Assembly: GCF_902859585.1 (NCBI RefSeq)
Contig: NZ_CADIJM010000003.1
Location: 558,001-622,000, forward strand
Direction: 5' to 3'
Source of the DNA: Achromobacter animicus
GTDB taxonomy: Bacteria; Pseudomonadota; Gammaproteobacteria; Burkholderiales; Burkholderiaceae_B
DNA: 64,000 nucleotides
In this document: positions 48,262 to 57,829 of the stretch, one piece after another
How the letters are laid out: every line of letters begins with the position of its first letter
How positions within the stretch are numbered: the stretch's first letter is position 1
The notes under the pieces: model-generated
Seen by the model: only the letters and a program-made list of their open reading frames with translations
What the model was told of the DNA's origin: nothing
Database searches by the model: none
Program-made: the position numbers and the translations under genes

Positions 48262-49389
48262 ATGGCTCACACCCTACCCAATGCCGGCGCCCTTGCGGGC
48301 TGCAAGGTGATCGATCTGTCACGCGTGCTGGGCGGTCCGTACTGCACACAGATCCTGGCCGACCACGGCGCCGACGTGCTGAAGATCGAGCCGCCCGGCG
48401 GCGACGAGACGCGCGGCTGGGGCCCGCCCTTTCTGGGCGAGACGGCCTCGTACTTTGTCGGCGTGAACCGCAACAAGGACGGCATGACGCTGGATCTGTC
48501 GCAGCCCGCCGGGCAGGAACTGCTGCGCCACCTGCTGGCCGACGCCGACGTGCTGGTCGAGAACTTCAAGCCCGGCACGTTGGAAAAGTGGGGCCTGGGC
48601 TATGAAGACCTGAAGGCGGCCTTCCCCGCGCTGATCCATTGCCGCGTCAGCGGGTTCGGCTCGGACGGCCCGTTGGGCGGCTTGCCCGGCTACGACGCCT
48701 GCGCGCAGGCGATGTGCGGGCTGATGAGCGTAAACGGCGATGCGGACGGCGAAGCGACGCGCGTGGGCCTGCCGGTGGTGGACATGGTGACGGGGCTGAA
48801 CGCAGCGGTGGCGATCCTGCTGGCGCTCAACGAGCGCACGCGCAGCGGGCTGGGGCAGTTCCTGGACATCACGCTGTACGACTGCGCGCTGTCGCTGCTC
48901 CACCCGCATGCGCCCAATTATTTCTACAGCGGCAAGGTGCCGCAGCGCAGCGGCAACGCGCACCCGAACATCGCGCCGTACGAAACCTTGCCGACCGCCA
49001 GCGGGCCGATCTTCCTGGCCGTGGGCAACAACCGCCAGTTCGCGATGCTGGCGCAGACGCTCGATGCCCCGGCGCTGGCCGAGGATGCACGCTACGCCAC
49101 GAATGCAGACCGCCTGCGCCATCGCCAGTCCCTGCGCGACGATCTCTCTGCGCTGCTTGCCCGCCACGAAGCCGCCGCGCTTGCCGACCAACTGCTGCGC
49201 GCCGGCGTGCCTGCCGCCGCCGTGCAGACGGTCGATCAGGCGCTCGCGCATCCGCATACGCGGCACCGCGGCATGGTGCTGGAACAGGGCGATTACAAAG
49301 GCGTGGGCTCGCCCATCAAGCTGTCGCGCACGCCCGCCACGCTGCGCAAGCTGCCGCCAGACCTGGCGCCGCCAGCCGGGCAGGACTGA
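48262..49389 (+). CDS. CaiB/BaiF (family III) CoA-transferase
   Basis: 375 residues, 13 bases after the Bug gene. Family III CoA-transferase: GCKVIDLSRVLGGPYCTQILADHGADVLKIEPPGGDETRGWGPP is reflected in parts such as VIDLSRVLGGPYC and VLKIEPPGGDETR. The catalytic Asp is in GYDACAQAM, and VDMVTGLNAAVAILLAL is also present. It moves CoA between carboxylic acids, activating the substrate for the dehydrogenase at the head of the operon. A strong terminator follows. Confidence 0.92.
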   Translation: MAHTLPNAGALAGCKVIDLSRVLGGPYCTQILADHGADVLKIEPPGGDETRGWGPPFLGETASYFVGVNRNKDGMTLDLSQPAGQELLRHLLADADVLVENFKPGTLEKWGLGYEDLKAAFPALIHCRVSGFGSDGPLGGLPGYDACAQAMCGLMSVNGDADGEATRVGLPVVDMVTGLNAAVAILLALNERTRSGLGQFLDITLYDCALSLLHPHAPNYFYSGKVPQRSGNAHPNIAPYETLPTASGPIFLAVGNNRQFAMLAQTLDAPALAEDARYATNADRLRHRQSLRDDLSALLARHEAAALADQLLRAGVPAAAVQTVDQALAHPHTRHRGMVLEQGDYKGVGSPIKLSRTPATLRKLPPDLAPPAGQD

Positions 49390-49407
49390 TCCCGCATCGA
49401 TGACCCC

Positions 49408-49432
49408 GCCCGGCGCCCGCCGGGCTTTTTTT
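49408..49432 (+). terminator. Rho-independent terminator after CoA-transferase operon
   Basis: Stem GCCCGGC (49408-49414) and GCCGGGC (49419-49425) with a 4-base loop, followed by seven T. Confidence 0.9.
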
Positions 49433-49455
49433 GCTGCAGCGTTTCCGCTTGGCCA

Positions 49456-49520
49456 GGTGTCAGACACCCGCATATCCGGTGTCACAGGCTGACGGCCCTC
49501 TCGCCCGGGTGTCTGACACC
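49456..49520. repeat. Two-copy cluster of the 13-bp palindrome GGTGTC(A/T)GACACC
   Basis: Copies at 49456-49468 (central A) and 49508-49520 (central T), 52 bases apart start to start. They lie between the terminator and the amino-acid permease gene. Spacing is almost the same as in the first pair of the tcdA-side cluster (51 bases). Confidence 0.8.
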
Positions 49521-49635
49521 GTCCGAAGTGGACTGCTATCCCCGCGCGCAACAACTTAGACATTTGGTTTCAGCACACCGCCCTATTGCCGCCGTAGACT
49601 TTTTTTGCATTTTGCGTCGCATCTGCACGCTTTCC

Positions 49636-49664
49636 CGAGCCACATAAAAAGGCGAGCCACATAA
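49636..49664 (+). repeat. 12-bp direct repeat CGAGCCACATAA in the permease leader
   Basis: Copies at 49636-49647 and 49653-49664 (17-base period) lie directly before the ribosome site AGAGGAA and the ATG at 49681. They could be a regulatory direct repeat or a recent small duplication. Confidence 0.6.
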
Positions 49665-49680
49665 GAGGAAATAAAAGACT

Positions 49681-51072
49681 ATGGCCACGACAGACTCACA
49701 AGACCACGGCCAGCTGAAACGGGTGATGGGCCCGAAGCTGCTCCTGCTATTCATTGTTGGCGACATCCTGGGCACCGGCGTCTACGCACTGACAGGGCAA
49801 GTGGCCGCTGAAGTCGGCGGCGCGGCCTGGCTGCCGTTCCTGGTCGCCTTCGGGGTGGCCCTGCTGACCGCGCTGTCCTACCTTGAACTGGTCACCAAGT
49901 ACCCGCGCGCAGCCGGCGCCGCGCTCTACGTCCACAAGGCGTTCGGCGTGCACTTCCTGACGTTCATCGTCTGCTTTACCGTCATGTGTTCCGGCCTGAC
50001 GTCGGCCGCCACCGCCTCGCAGGCCTTCGCCGCCAACCTGTTCGCCGCGATGGGCATCGAGGCCGAAAAGCACTGGATCACGCTTGGCGCGCTGGGCTTC
50101 ATGACGCTGGTCATGCTGGTCAACTTTCGTGGCGCGACTGAAAGCGTTCGCGCCAACGTCGTGCTTACGCTGATCGAGCTGTCGGGCCTGCTGATGGTCA
50201 TCCTGCTGGGCTTTTACGCCATCTCCGGCGGCCAGGCGGACTTCTCGCGCGTCGTCGCATTCGATACGCCCGAGGACAAGAGCGTGTTCCTGGCCGTGAC
50301 CTCGGCGACCGCGCTCGCGTTCTTCGCCATGGTCGGCTTCGAGGATTCGGTCAACATGGCCGAGGAAACGCACGATCCCAGCCGCATCTTCCCGAAGGTC
50401 ATGCTGACCGGCCTGGGCATCACGGCACTCATCTATGTGCTGGTGTCCATCTGCGCCGTTGCGCTGGTGCCGGTGGGCGAACTGGCCAAGAGCAGCACGC
50501 CGCTGGTGCTGGTGGTCAAGCGCGCCGCGCCGGATCTGCCCGTGGAGTACATCATGCCGATCATCTCGATGTTCGCCGTGGCGAACTCGGCGCTGATCAA
50601 CATGATGATGGCCAGCCGCCTGTTGTACGGCATGTCGCGCCAGGGTGTGCTGCCGTCGTTCCTGGCGCACGTGCACCGCAAGAACCAGACGCCGTGGACG
50701 GCCATCCTGTTCACGACGGCGCTGGCCTTCGGCCTCATCATCCTGGTCTCGCTGACCGACTCGCAGGCGATCCGCGCGCTGGGCGGCACCACCGCGTTGC
50801 TGCTGCTGGGCGTGTTCGCGTTCGTGAACGTCGCGGTGCTGGTGCTGCGGCGTGACAAGGTCAAGCACAAGCACTTTTCCATCAACCGCATCGTCCCGTG
50901 GCTGGGCGCCGCGGCCTGCCTGTTCCTGGTTACGCCGCTGACGGGCCGTGACGTGATCCAGTACCAGGTCGCCGGCTGGCTGCTGCTGCTGGGCGTGGTG
51001 ATGTGGTTTGTGACCTGGCTGGCACGGCGCCGCGAGGCCAAGATGGAGCTGGATCCCTCGGCGCTGGAGTGA
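49681..51072 (+). CDS. APC family amino-acid permease
   Basis: 463 residues with about twelve membrane segments. The APC N-terminal motif is LLLFIVGDILGTGVYALTGQVAAEVGG (helix 1, unwound GTG region), with AFFAMVGFEDSVNMAEET in helix 6. A basic loop RRDKVKHKHFS precedes the last segments. It is a proton-coupled amino-acid or amine importer, with substrate unspecified. Translation starts after AGAGGAAATAAAAGACT. It faces a convergent gamma-glutamyltransferase gene, which could supply amino acids in the periplasm. Confidence 0.9.
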   Translation: MATTDSQDHGQLKRVMGPKLLLLFIVGDILGTGVYALTGQVAAEVGGAAWLPFLVAFGVALLTALSYLELVTKYPRAAGAALYVHKAFGVHFLTFIVCFTVMCSGLTSAATASQAFAANLFAAMGIEAEKHWITLGALGFMTLVMLVNFRGATESVRANVVLTLIELSGLLMVILLGFYAISGGQADFSRVVAFDTPEDKSVFLAVTSATALAFFAMVGFEDSVNMAEETHDPSRIFPKVMLTGLGITALIYVLVSICAVALVPVGELAKSSTPLVLVVKRAAPDLPVEYIMPIISMFAVANSALINMMMASRLLYGMSRQGVLPSFLAHVHRKNQTPWTAILFTTALAFGLIILVSLTDSQAIRALGGTTALLLLGVFAFVNVAVLVLRRDKVKHKHFSINRIVPWLGAAACLFLVTPLTGRDVIQYQVAGWLLLLGVVMWFVTWLARRREAKMELDPSALE

Positions 51073-51181
51073 TGCGTGGCGCCACGGCTGAGGCACCCTC
51101 AGCCGGGCGCCCCAGTCTCACGTGTTGGCCGCGGCGTCTCAGCGAGGACGCCCCCGCCGGGCCTGGCGCCGCAGCGCGGCG

Positions 51182-52945
51182 TCAGCCGCCCACCGCCAGC
51201 CCTTCGCGGCGCGGGTCCGCGCCGCCTTGCAGGCCCTTCGCGTCGATGACGATGCCGTGGATGCCGCTGGGAAACTCGGTGATGCGCACCGGGTGCCCCA
51301 TGCGTTCCAGTTCCGGCGCCAATGCTTCCAGCGCCGTGCCCTTCTCCAGTTCGGTTTCCTTGTTGCGGCTGCCCATGTTGGGCAGGTCGATTGCCGACTG
51401 AATATCGAGATTCCAGTCCAGCACGCCCACGAGCGTCTTGGCGACGTAGTTGATGATTGCGCTGCCGCCCGGCGAGCCCACCAGCACGTAAGGCTTGCCA
51501 TCGCGTAGCACCATCATCGGCGCCATCGAGCTGCGCGGGCGCTTGCCCGGCTCGATGCGGTTGGCGACGAGCCGGCCTTCGGGGTCCTTGAACGACGACG
51601 AAAAATCGGTCATCTCGTTGTTCAGCAGAAAGCCCCGCACGAAGATCTTGCTGCCGAATTCGCTTTCGATGGTCGTCGTCATGGTCAGCGCGTTGCCTTG
51701 CGCGTCGACGGCCACGAGGTGGCTGGTGGACGGCAGTTCCAGCGCGTTGTCCTTGCCCAGCGACAGCAGCTTGCCTTCGGGGTCACCGGGCAGCGCGACC
51801 TTCATGCTGCGATCCGGCTGGATCAGCGCGCCGCGCGCGCGCAGGTAGGCGGGGTCCAGCAAGGCGCGTACCGGGACGCGCACGAAGTCCGGGTCGGCCA
51901 CGTAGAAATCGCGGTCGGCGAAGGCCAGCCGGCCGGCTTCCGAAAAATAATGCACCGCCTGCGCCGTGCCCGGCGCGTAGCGGCTCAGCGGAAACTGCTC
52001 CAGCTCGCCCAGCATCTGCAGGACGGCGATGGGACCGCTGCTGGGCGGACCCATGCCGCAGAGTTGATAGCCGCGGTACGCGCCGCACACAGGGTCGCGC
52101 GTCTTCGCGCGATAGTCTGCAAGATCCGCAAGGGTAAGGTCGCCCGGCTTCTCATGCTTCTGCACCGCGGCCACGATGTCGCGCGCGATATCGCCTTGGT
52201 AGAACGCGTCGGCGCCTTGCGTTGCCACCGCGCGCAGGGTGCGTGCAAATTCCGGGTTCTTCAGCACGTGGCCCACGGGCCAGGGCGTCCCGTCCGGCGC
52301 ATAGAAATACGCGGCCGCCGCAGCCTGCTGCGGCAGCGCCTTGTTGCCGGCCAGCAGCGAATGCAGGCGCGGCGACACCGCAAACCCCGCTTCCGCCAAT
52401 TCAATAGCCGGCTGGAACAGGTCGGCCCAGGGCAGCTTGCCGTGCGTCTTGTGCGCCAGTTCCAGACCGCGCAACAGGCCGGGCACCGCCACCGACATGC
52501 CGTTGTTGACGGCCTGCGCAAAGGGCAGCGGCTTACCTTCGGCATCCAGGAAGCGATCAGGCCGCGCGGCCGCGGGCGCGGTCTCGCGGCTGTCGATGGT
52601 GCGGATCTGGCCGTCCGCCGCGGAGTACAGCACCAGGAACGCGCCCCCGCCGATGCCCGACGATTGCGGCTCGACCAGATTCAGCACAAGCTGCGTGGCA
52701 ATTGCGGCGTCCACCACGCTGCCGCCGCGCCGCAGCATCGCTTCGCCCGCGCGGCTGGCCAGCGGGTTGGCCGACACCATCATGAAATGCGGCGCGCGCA
52801 CCAGCTGGCGCGCCTGGACGCCGCTGGCGGCTTCGGGATTGATGTCCTCGGCTGCGGGCGGCGTGCGCGCCCAACTAGCGGAAACAAATGGCAGGCCGGT
52901 TATCGCGGCGGCGAGCAGCAGGGCTGCGTGGCGGCGTAGGCGCAT
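51182..52945 (-). CDS. ggt: Gamma-glutamyltransferase (periplasmic, autoprocessed)
   Basis: 587 residues from ATG at 52945, before a Sec signal peptide (RRHAALLLAAAITGLPFVSASWA). Ntn-hydrolase family. The autocleavage/nucleophile Thr is residue 407 in ELPSTSHLVAVDAQGN, dividing large and small subunits. The substrate loop is GIGGGAFLVLY with SRETAP, and GSPGGSAIINYV is in the small subunit. It cleaves glutathione and gamma-glutamyl compounds in the periplasm. The divergent LysR gene 128 bases upstream may control it. Confidence 0.93.
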   Translation of the reverse strand: MRLRRHAALLLAAAITGLPFVSASWARTPPAAEDINPEAASGVQARQLVRAPHFMMVSANPLASRAGEAMLRRGGSVVDAAIATQLVLNLVEPQSSGIGGGAFLVLYSAADGQIRTIDSRETAPAAARPDRFLDAEGKPLPFAQAVNNGMSVAVPGLLRGLELAHKTHGKLPWADLFQPAIELAEAGFAVSPRLHSLLAGNKALPQQAAAAAYFYAPDGTPWPVGHVLKNPEFARTLRAVATQGADAFYQGDIARDIVAAVQKHEKPGDLTLADLADYRAKTRDPVCGAYRGYQLCGMGPPSSGPIAVLQMLGELEQFPLSRYAPGTAQAVHYFSEAGRLAFADRDFYVADPDFVRVPVRALLDPAYLRARGALIQPDRSMKVALPGDPEGKLLSLGKDNALELPSTSHLVAVDAQGNALTMTTTIESEFGSKIFVRGFLLNNEMTDFSSSFKDPEGRLVANRIEPGKRPRSSMAPMMVLRDGKPYVLVGSPGGSAIINYVAKTLVGVLDWNLDIQSAIDLPNMGSRNKETELEKGTALEALAPELERMGHPVRITEFPSGIHGIVIDAKGLQGGADPRREGLAVGG

Positions 52946-53072
52946 GGATGGCTCCGGTGGTCGCCGGACATCCGGCTGGCGTCCATGATAGTCAAAGGGC
53001 GGCGCGCGGTACACGGCGCGCGGGGCGCCATCCGGCTTAGAATCGCGGTTTCGGACTCCCCCCGTCTGCGCC

Positions 53073-54023
53073 ATGCGCCTGCGCCACATCGAGATATTCG
53101 AAGCGATCCGCCGCACCGGATCCCTGACCGAAGCCGCCGCCGCGCTGCATATTTCCCAGCCCGCCGCCAGCAAGCTGCTGGCGCATGCCGAAAGCCAGCT
53201 GGGCTTCAAGCTGTTTGACCGCGTAAAGGGCCGGCTGGTCGCCACGCGCGAGGCCGAGATCCTCACCCCCGAGATCGCGCGCCTGAGCCAGGACCTGAAC
53301 AGCGTGCGCAGGCTGGCGACCAACCTGCGCGACCGGCCTCACGGCCATCTACGCCTGGGCTGCGCGCCCGCGCTTGGACTTGGCCTGTTGCCCGGCGTGG
53401 TGCGCGACAGCCGCAACGCGCAGCCCGGCATCACCTTCGATATCCACACGCACCATAGCGCGGAGCTGGTGCAAGGGCTGCTGACGCGCGAACTGGACCT
53501 GGCGGTCACGTTCGACACGAATGACTATCCCGGTCTGACGCGCATGGGGCTGGGACACACGGAACTCGTGCACCTGAGCCGCAAGCCCGCGCGAGGCCCG
53601 ATGCGCTTGTCTGAGCTGTCCGAGGCAACAGGCGGCGATACCGTGGGCGGCGATCCCTCGATAACCGGCATCACGAGCGACACGCTCATCGTGCTGGACG
53701 CAGGCGACGCATCGGGCGCCCTGCTGCAACTGGCGCTGGATGCGCAGGGCCTGGCGCCGCAGGTCGCCATCCAGGTGCAGACCCATTACGTGGCCTGCGC
53801 GCTGGTCGATGCAGGCTGCGGCGACGCCATCGTTGACGCCATCACCGCGCGCGCCATGCTGCGTCCCGGCATGACCCTGCGCCGCCTGGAACCGGCGCTG
53901 CGCGTGCCGATCAGCATCATGACGCGCAACCAGGATCCGCTGTCGGCCTTGCACCGAGACCTGATCGAACGTCTGCGCACGGCGTGCGCCGCGCTGCTGG
54001 AAGGGCTGGACGCGCCGGTCTGA
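53073..54023 (+). CDS. LysR family transcriptional regulator
   Basis: 316 residues; helix-turn-helix in MRLRHIEIFEAIRRTGSLTEAAAALHISQPAASKLL. The effector domain starts RPHGHLRLGCAPALGLGLLP. The N-terminal style MRLRHIEIFEA is that of CysB/ArgP-like regulators of amino-acid or sulfur genes. It is divergent from ggt, so control of glutathione turnover is a reasonable guess. Followed by a stem-loop. Confidence 0.9.
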   Translation: MRLRHIEIFEAIRRTGSLTEAAAALHISQPAASKLLAHAESQLGFKLFDRVKGRLVATREAEILTPEIARLSQDLNSVRRLATNLRDRPHGHLRLGCAPALGLGLLPGVVRDSRNAQPGITFDIHTHHSAELVQGLLTRELDLAVTFDTNDYPGLTRMGLGHTELVHLSRKPARGPMRLSELSEATGGDTVGGDPSITGITSDTLIVLDAGDASGALLQLALDAQGLAPQVAIQVQTHYVACALVDAGCGDAIVDAITARAMLRPGMTLRRLEPALRVPISIMTRNQDPLSALHRDLIERLRTACAALLEGLDAPV

Positions 54024-54049
54024 CCAACCGCGCGCGGCCCGCAAAGCAC

Positions 54050-54073
54050 AACGGGCGCCCGAAGGCGCCCGTT
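54050..54073. terminator. Stem-loop between convergent LysR and Bug genes
   Basis: A perfect 10-bp stem AACGGGCGCC/GGCGCCCGTT closes a CGAA tetraloop. The T-run is weak on either side, so termination is likely but not certain. Confidence 0.6.
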
Positions 54074-54113
54074 GCTGTGTCGATCGGGGCAACCCAGGCC
54101 GCCCCGCGCAGCA

Positions 54114-55106
54114 TCAGTCCAGCTTGATGTTCTGCTTCTTCACGACGTCCTGGGCCCAGTTGAACTGTTCCTGGATTTCCTTGGCGAACTCTTCCGGCGT
54201 GTTGCCCGACGGCGCCGAGCCTTGCTCGTCCAGCGCCTTGATGACCTTCGGGTCCTTCAGGGCCACGACGGCGGCGTCACGCAGCTTGTTCACGACTTCC
54301 ATCGGCGTGCCCTTGGGCGCCAGCAGGCCGTACCAGACGGGCTGGTTCAGCACCGGGAAGCCGGCGTCCTTGAAGGTCGGCACGCCCTTCATCGTGCCGA
54401 TCTGCTCGGGCCACGCGATGGCCATGGCGTTCAGCTTGCCGGCCTGGATCTGCGGCATCGAGGACGGCAGGTTGTCGAACAGGATTTCGATCTGGCCGCC
54501 GACGGCGTCAGCCAGCGCCGGGCCCGAACCCTTGTAGGGCACGTGCACGATGTCGGTACCGGTGGCCATCTTGAACGATTCGCCCATCAGGTGCAGCACG
54601 CCGCAGGTGCCCGAGCTGCCGTACGAATACTTGCCCGGGTTCTTCTTCAGCTCTTCGATGAAGCCCTTGAAGTCCTTGGCGGGGAACTTGGGGTTCACGG
54701 CCACGACGTTGGCGGTGTTGGCGAAGTTGGTGACCGGCTGGAAGTCCTTGATCGGATCGTACGGCAGGTCCTTCGGACGGCATGCTGGGTTCACAGCCAT
54801 CGTGGAGACGGTGGCGATGGACAGCGTGTAGCCGTCGGCCGGTGCGCGCGCGGCTTCGGCCGCACCGATGGCGCCGCCGGCGCCGCCCTTGTTTTCAACG
54901 ACCATCGGCTGGCCGAGTTCCTGGCTCATGCGCTGCGTCACGAGGCGCGCAATGATGTCCGTGGAACCGCCAGGCGCGAACGGAACGATCACGCGGATAG
55001 CCTTGCTGGGGTACTTGTCTGCGGCGTGCGCGACCGAAGCGCCCAACGTGCCGGCAGCACCGGTAGCAAGGGCGATGGCCACTGCCAGGGAGCGGACCTT
55101 ATTCAT
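54114..55106 (-). CDS. Bug family (TctC-like) periplasmic substrate-binding protein
   Basis: 330 residues from ATG at 55106 (MNKVRSLAVAIALATGAAG), giving a clean signal peptide ending VAHAA. Bug motifs are YPSKAIRVIVPFAPGGSTDIIARLV, VENKGGAGGAIGAAEAARA, SSGTCGVLHLMGESF and HVPYKGSGPALADAVGG. It is monocistronic, without TctAB partners, and likely binds an organic acid. The longer open frame upstream lies in the promoter region and has no homology. Confidence 0.92.
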   Translation of the reverse strand: MNKVRSLAVAIALATGAAGTLGASVAHAADKYPSKAIRVIVPFAPGGSTDIIARLVTQRMSQELGQPMVVENKGGAGGAIGAAEAARAPADGYTLSIATVSTMAVNPACRPKDLPYDPIKDFQPVTNFANTANVVAVNPKFPAKDFKGFIEELKKNPGKYSYGSSGTCGVLHLMGESFKMATGTDIVHVPYKGSGPALADAVGGQIEILFDNLPSSMPQIQAGKLNAMAIAWPEQIGTMKGVPTFKDAGFPVLNQPVWYGLLAPKGTPMEVVNKLRDAAVVALKDPKVIKALDEQGSAPSGNTPEEFAKEIQEQFNWAQDVVKKQNIKLD

Positions 55107-55348
55107 AGTTGTGTTTCCTCCAAGATTGCGAGCCCGAGTGTAGACGGACCGTTGTGTGTTGTGCCCGCCTGTAGACGGACCAGCAGATAACGGTGCGGGC
55201 GCATTGCTTGTGCGCAGCGTGTCTACGCCGCATTTATAGGTTGCTTGTGGCACACGCGCCCGCCAGAATGACGGAGAATAGCAGCAAATGCTTACACCCG
55301 CATAGCGCGCCCGACGCCGCCCGGCGCCAGACGAAAAACCACTCCCTC

Positions 55349-56245
55349 ATGTCTGTTGCACTCCTGGTTCTCCCCGATTTCATGCTGGTCGCGCTGGGTT
55401 GGGCGCTACGTCACAAACTGGGTTTCTCACGCGAGTTCTTCGCCGGCACGGAACGTCTCGTCTACTTCGTGCTGTTCCCCGCGCTGTTGTTCCAATCGAT
55501 CCTGCGCACACCCATCACGGCGGGCAACGCGGCGCTGCTGCTGCAGGCCACCGCGTCGGTCATTGCCGCCGGCGTCGCGATGGCGTGGCTGGCGGGCCTC
55601 GCGCTGCGGCCCTCGTCGCTGGGTCTCGCCTCCTCCGCCCAATGCGGGTACCGCTTCAACACCTACATTGGCCTGGCGCTGTCGGCCAGCCTGGCGGGCG
55701 CGCCGGGCCAGACCGTCATGGCGCTGATCGTCGGCTTTGCAGTGCCGATGGCCAACGTCGCCGCCGTCTATGGCCTGGCGCGTCACAGCGGCGGCAACCT
55801 GCTGCGCGAACTCGCGCGCAATCCGCTGGTGATTTCCACGTTGCTCGGCCTGGCCTGCAATCTGGCGGGACTGCAGCTTCCCGGCCCCGTCGACACAGTG
55901 TTCGCGCGCTTGGGCGCGGCGGCGCTTGCGCTGGGCATCATCTGCGTGGGCGCCAGCCTGGCGTGGGAAGGCGGCAAGGGTTATGGCTCTCTGATCGCGT
56001 GGATGCTGACAGTCAAGCTGGTCGCGCTGCCCGCGGTGGCGCTGCTGGTGGCGCACCTGCTCGACCTGCCCCCGCTCGAAGCGCGCATGCTGCTGCTGTT
56101 CGCGGCGCTGCCCACGGCATCCGCGGCGTATGTGCTGGCGATGCGCATGGGCGGCGACGGCCGCATGGTCGCCGTGCTGATCTCGCTGGGCACGTTGTTC
56201 TCGGCGCTCACGATCCCGTTGTGGCTGCTCGTGGCGGGCGGCTAG
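55349..56245 (+). CDS. AEC family transporter (auxin efflux carrier/malonate permease type)
   Basis: 298 residues from ATG at 55349 (MSVALLVLPDFMLVALGWALRH), the family's usual start; the longer frame upstream is unlike the family. Ten membrane segments form two five-helix halves, with FVLFPALLFQSILR in helix 2 and a central charged loop. It transports organic acids or similar anions. It is divergent from the Bug gene across 242 bases; a functional link is possible but unproven. Confidence 0.88.
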   Translation: MSVALLVLPDFMLVALGWALRHKLGFSREFFAGTERLVYFVLFPALLFQSILRTPITAGNAALLLQATASVIAAGVAMAWLAGLALRPSSLGLASSAQCGYRFNTYIGLALSASLAGAPGQTVMALIVGFAVPMANVAAVYGLARHSGGNLLRELARNPLVISTLLGLACNLAGLQLPGPVDTVFARLGAAALALGIICVGASLAWEGGKGYGSLIAWMLTVKLVALPAVALLVAHLLDLPPLEARMLLLFAALPTASAAYVLAMRMGGDGRMVAVLISLGTLFSALTIPLWLLVAGG

Positions 56246-56256
56246 CCCGCTCACAA

Positions 56257-56287
56257 GAAAAATGGCCGCCCTTTGCGGGGCGGCCAT
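56257..56287 (-). terminator. Rho-independent terminator of fumC
   Basis: Stem ATGGCCGCC (56262-56270) and GGCGGCCAT (56279-56287). On the minus strand the stem is followed by a T-rich tract (TTTTTCTT), so it terminates fumC; it may also limit readthrough from the AEC gene. Confidence 0.8.
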
Positions 56288-56324
56288 ATTCATGGGACCG
56301 GCGGCGCGGGCCGGCGTGTGACGT

Positions 56325-57722
56325 TTACGACGGCTTGTGCGCGTTCGTCATCGAGCCCGGCACAACCCATTCGGCAAACTGCGCTTCGGTCACAAAGCCC
56401 AGCGCCAGCGCCGATTCCTTCAGCGACAGGCCTTCCTTGTGCGCCTTCTTGGCGATCTGCGCGGCCTTGTCGTAGCCGATGTGCGGATTCAGCGCGGTCA
56501 CCAGCATCAGCGAACGGTCCACCAGTTCCGCGATGCGCTCGTGGTTGGGCTCGATGCCCGCGGCGCAATGCTGGTCGAAGCTGGCCATGCCGTCCGTGAG
56601 CAGACGCACCGATTGCAGGAAGTTGTGGATCACCAGCGGCTTGTAGACGTTCAGCTCGAAATTGCCGCTGGCGCCGCCGATGTTGATCGCCACGTCGTTG
56701 CCCATGACCTGCGCGGCCAGCATCGTGATGGCTTCGCACTGCGTCGGGTTGACCTTGCCCGGCATGATCGAGCTGCCCGGCTCGTTCTCGGGGATGCTGA
56801 TCTCGCCCAGGCCTGAACGCGGACCGCTCGACAGCCAGCGCACGTCGTTGGCGATCTTCATGAGGCCAGCCGCCAGCGACTTCAGCGCGCCGTGCGCGAA
56901 CAGCAGCGCTTCGTGCGACGCCAGCGCCTGGAACTTGTTGGGTGCGGAAACAAACGCCGTGCCGGTGGCATGGGCCAGTTCGGCCGACACCTTGGGGCTG
57001 AATTGCGGATGGGCGTTCAGGCCGGTGCCCACTGCCGTGCCGCCGATGGCCAGTTGGTGCAGCCCGGGCAGCGTGGCGCGGATCTGCTGTTCGGCCAGAT
57101 CCAGCTGCGCCACGTAGCCGGACAGTTCCTGGCCCAGCGTCAGCGGCGTGGCGTCCTGCAGGTGGGTGCGGCCGATCTTGACGATGTCGTAGAACTTGGC
57201 GCTCTTGGCCGCCAGCGTGGCGCGCAGCGCCTTCAGCGACGGCAGCAGGCGGTGTTCGACTTCCACGGCGGCCGCCACGTGCATCGCGGTCGGGAAGGTG
57301 TCGTTCGACGATTGTCCGCGGTTGACGTGGTCGTTCGGGTGCACCTTGCGCTCTTCGCCGCGCACGCCGCCCAGCAATTCCGAGGCGCGGTTGGCCAGCA
57401 CCTCGTTCATGTTCATGTTGCTTTGCGTGCCCGAACCGGTCTGCCAGACGGACAGCGGAAACTCGTTGGGCCACTTGCCCGCGACGACTTCATCAGCGGC
57501 GCGCATGATCGCGTCGGCGATCTTGGGGTCCAGCTCGCCCAGGTCGGCATTGACCTTGGCCGCCGCACGCTTGAGCCTTGCCATCGCATTGACCAGCGGC
57601 TCCGGCATCTTCTCGGTGGAAATCGCGAAGAAATGCAGGGAGCGCTGTGTCTGCGCCCCCCACAGGTGGTCTTCCGGCACCTCGATAGGGCCGAAGGTGT
57701 CTTTTTCGATGCGGGTCTTCAT
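56325..57722 (-). CDS. fumC: Class II fumarate hydratase
   Basis: 465 residues. The fumarase/aspartase signature [11 protein letters not shown] is at residues 316-326, with the mobile-loop catalytic Ser at 318. [34 protein letters not shown] and [16 protein letters not shown] form the rest of the tetramer-interface active site. It hydrates fumarate to malate. Being iron-independent, FumC replaces Fe-S fumarases under iron limitation or oxidative stress; a Fur-box-like site lies 67 bases upstream of its start. Confidence 0.95.
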   Translation of the reverse strand: MKTRIEKDTFGPIEVPEDHLWGAQTQRSLHFFAISTEKMPEPLVNAMARLKRAAAKVNADLGELDPKIADAIMRAADEVVAGKWPNEFPLSVWQTGSGTQSNMNMNEVLANRASELLGGVRGEERKVHPNDHVNRGQSSNDTFPTAMHVAAAVEVEHRLLPSLKALRATLAAKSAKFYDIVKIGRTHLQDATPLTLGQELSGYVAQLDLAEQQIRATLPGLHQLAIGGTAVGTGLNAHPQFSPKVSAELAHATGTAFVSAPNKFQALASHEALLFAHGALKSLAAGLMKIANDVRWLSSGPRSGLGEISIPENEPGSSIMPGKVNPTQCEAITMLAAQVMGNDVAINIGGASGNFELNVYKPLVIHNFLQSVRLLTDGMASFDQHCAAGIEPNHERIAELVDRSLMLVTALNPHIGYDKAAQIAKKAHKEGLSLKESALALGFVTEAQFAEWVVPGSMTNAHKPS

Positions 57723-57788
57723 GGCGCGTACAACTCCGTGGCGGCGTCAGTCGCGTGCGGCGGAAGGCCGCAAAGTCGCGACATTATT

Positions 57789-57807
57789 GAGAATAGCAAT
57801 CGTTATA
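57789..57807. promoter_or_regulatory. Candidate Fur box between fumC and tsaE
   Basis: GAGAATAGCAATCGTTATA agrees with the 19-base Fur consensus GATAATGATAATCATTATC at 13 positions. It lies 67 bases before the fumC start. An AT-rich TATAAT at 57830-57835 pointing to tsaE is close by, so both directions could be affected. Confidence 0.45.
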
Positions 57808-57829
57808 GGTTAGCAGAAACCCGCATTCC

